A stretch of 7,896 nucleotides of DNA from the NCBI GenBank assembly GCA_964427655.1, contig CAYRWE010000238.1, forward strand, positions 1-7,896, in the 5' to 3' direction. Both the position numbers and the translations under genes were made by a program. The notes under the pieces are model-generated. The model ran no database searches and was not told the DNA's origin. It saw only the letters and a program-made list of their open reading frames with translations. This document shows positions 6,603 through 7,896 of this stretch, one piece after another (the stretch's first letter is position 1; each line of letters opens with the position of its first letter). The stretch comes from CAVQNQ01 sp964427655 (GTDB lineage Bacteria; Acidobacteriota; Terriglobia; Bryobacterales; Bryobacteraceae).

Positions 6603-6998
6603 ATGGACGACCACATCAGGGAGCGGCTGACGGCGCTGCGCAACGGGCTGCTCGAGCATCACCGGCGGCTGCTCGATTCCGAACGGGCGGCCTATGAGCG
6701 CGACGTAGCGCGCATTACCAGTCCGGGGCAGTACTTTAACCTGGTGCTCGCCGACCCCTGGTTTGCCTGGCTGCGCGAGCTCTCGCAATTCATCGTGCTG
6801 ATCGACGAGGCGCTGGCTTCCAAGGAACCGGACGCCCCGCCCGATTTCGGCCGCCTGATCGCGGAAGCGCGCGAGCTGCTTTCGCCAGCCGAGAACGGCG
6901 GCGGCTTCCGGCACAGCTACTTCGAGGCCATGCAGCGCGACCCGGCGGTGGTGCTGGCGCATCGCGACATGATGCAGGTATTCGCCGGATTGGGGTAG
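6603..6998 (+). CDS. Conserved hypothetical protein, mostly helical
   Basis: This 131-residue protein matches no named family I can assign. It looks almost wholly alpha-helical: a charged first helix (RERLTALRNGLLEHHRRLLD, 6-25), SERAAYERDVARI (26-38), then a conserved-looking core SPGQYFNLVLADPWFAW (40-56) with W53 and W56, LRELSQFIVLIDEAL (57-71), and a C-terminal part with GGGFRHSYFEAMQRDPAVV. There is no signal peptide or membrane segment, so it is probably cytoplasmic. I recall similar short uncharacterised proteins with the SERxxYE...DPWFAWL pattern in other bacteria, but no function. Start ATG 6603 has a weak SD. Codon use with strong G/C at third positions supports real coding. It is divergent from the aldolase gene. 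Confidence 0.7.
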   Translation: MDDHIRERLTALRNGLLEHHRRLLDSERAAYERDVARITSPGQYFNLVLADPWFAWLRELSQFIVLIDEALASKEPDAPPDFGRLIAEARELLSPAENGGGFRHSYFEAMQRDPAVVLAHRDMMQVFAGLG

Positions 6999-7202
6999 GG
7001 CCGGCGTTTACGGAACTACGGCAATTCAAACTACCGCTGCGGAGAACGTCCAAGTTATTCGGCCCCAGGCCGGCGAGGCCTTGGTGCTCCAACAAAGCAA
7101 AGAATGATCTTACCGGGCATTACTTGTTCGGCAGCACGATTGCCGGGCAGGTCGCGCGGGTGCTCTCTCGGAGGGTTGTCACTCGTTTGGAGGACCAGAA
7201 GA
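6999..7202. other. Intergenic region with an imperfect hairpin
   Basis: Nothing coding is convincing in these 204 bp. GGCCGGCG occurs at 7000-7007 and again at about 7068-7075. CCAGGCC (7065-7071) can pair with GGCCTTGG (7077-7084) across a 5-nt loop and one bulge. No T-run follows on either strand, so this is not a clear terminator. The promoter of the next gene should lie here, but I see no convincing -35/-10 pair. Confidence 0.35.
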
Positions 7203-7896
7203 ATGAGAATCGCTTTTAGCTTGTTGATCCTGTTCTCGGGAGCCATGGAGGCGCAGATCAACCTGTGCTCGACCGTACCGGAGCCGGTGGGAACTTACAC
7301 GTTGGTTCAGCGCTGCGATTACAGATCGCAAGTCAATCTGCCGAGAGCGCACGCCGCCTTCAAGGCCGCCACCAAGGCCGGCAACTTCATCAGCGTCTCG
7401 ATCTACGCCGGAAACGGCTATCTGCACACCCTTCAAGTCTCGGATACCCTGGGAAACTACTATTACAGGGCGACCAGCATCGGCAACAGCGCATCCGAGA
7501 ACACCGTCGGAATGTTCTTTGCCGAGAACATAATCGGCGGCGAGGATACCATCACGGTGGTTCCCGATTCTCCAGGCTACATACGCATCGTCCTTCGCGA
7601 GTACTCTGGAGTAGCTCAGCGATCGGCTCTGGACACCACGACGGCCAATATCGGAACGTCCACCGAACCAAACACCGGCACGATGGACACCAATGCCAAT
7701 GGCGATTTGATTATCGCCGCGATGATCGGCGGCGACGACGCAGTGGTCAAGCCGTGCGCCGGATCGGTGAACGTGGATTACATACCCGTGCCTCCCGGGA
7801 CAAAGATGGTCGTGGAAGACAAATATCAGCCGAACGCCGGTCCGATCTCGGCCTGCCTAACCCTGGGATCTCCTAAGAGCTGGGCGATGGTGGCGG
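7203..7896 (+). CDS. Exported beta-rich protein of unknown function (partial, runs off the right edge)
   Basis: An open frame from ATG 7203 stays open to the window edge, giving 231 residues. GGAGG (7189-7193) lies 9 nt upstream, a strong SD. The N-terminus MRIAFSLLILFSGAMEAQ looks like a short signal peptide, with cleavage likely after A14 or A17, so the protein should be exported; the family of processing is inferred. The mature part is rich in Thr, Ser, Gly and Asn with beta-strand-like alternation: AGNFISVSIYAG (59-70), LQVSDTLGNYYYRA (77-90), IGGEDTITVVPDS (111-123), IRIVLREYSGVAQRSALD (127-144), NANGDLIIAAMIGG (164-177) and a late SWAMVA. I recall this layout (DSLGN..., GG.DTVTV, EYSG....PLD, .NDLI, SW.M) from domains repeated in large secreted proteins of Acidobacteriota and other soil bacteria, with no known function. 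The base composition is somewhat less GC-rich than the upstream genes. A TTG at 7176 could add nine residues but has poor SD spacing. Confidence 0.75.
   Translation, partial: MRIAFSLLILFSGAMEAQINLCSTVPEPVGTYTLVQRCDYRSQVNLPRAHAAFKAATKAGNFISVSIYAGNGYLHTLQVSDTLGNYYYRATSIGNSASENTVGMFFAENIIGGEDTITVVPDSPGYIRIVLREYSGVAQRSALDTTTANIGTSTEPNTGTMDTNANGDLIIAAMIGGDDAVVKPCAGSVNVDYIPVPPGTKMVVEDKYQPNAGPISACLTLGSPKSWAMVA

Noticed and set aside
6118..6630. 170-codon plus-strand frame opposite the aldolase gene
   Set aside because: It is antisense to a well-supported aldolase and crosses its start and the divergent promoter region.
7055..7261. 68-codon minus-strand frame across the start of the exported protein
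   Set aside because: It overlaps the strong SD and signal sequence of the plus-strand gene and has no SD or family resemblance.

Overview
This is a GC-rich window (I estimate well over 60% G+C by eye) of bacterial chromosome. The content suggests an Acidobacteriota member, probably of the Solibacter/Bryobacterales type. Pointers are the tail of a DUF4159 protein, a DinB-like protein, a degenerate IS66-type transposase gene and a secreted protein with an SPxA-Q-like N-terminus. This placement comes from remembered family distributions, not from a search.

Layout. Positions 1-1980 hold a plus-strand run: the end of a DUF4159 gene, a DUF423 membrane protein with a TTG start, and a compact RNB-family exoribonuclease whose ATG overlaps the DUF423 stop (ATGA). 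After a 231-bp gap comes a DinB-superfamily metalloprotein (2212-2727). Positions 2728-3101 carry no intact gene but hold the N-terminal remnant of an IS66-type transposase accessory gene. A classical short-chain dehydrogenase follows (3102-3917).

Positions 3918-4238 form a convergent intergenic region with a hairpin plus T-run suited to ending the minus-strand transcript. On the minus strand, reading right to left, an HpcH/HpaI aldolase (6537-5752) is followed 55 nt later by an aldehyde-dehydrogenase-fold protein (5696-4239). These two are probably co-transcribed. Diverging from the aldolase is an uncharacterised 131-residue protein (6603-6998). The window ends inside an exported beta-rich protein (7203 to the edge).

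The most notable observation is that the ALDH-fold protein aligns well with ALDHs along its whole length but lacks the catalytic cysteine, the general-base glutamate and the oxyanion asparagine. It therefore looks like a pseudoenzyme. Its pairing with an aldolase, whose aldehyde product a normal ALDH would oxidise, makes the loss more interesting. I see no tRNA, rRNA, CRISPR array, phage module or recognisable defence or biosynthetic system. Most of the window is ordinary chromosomal content.
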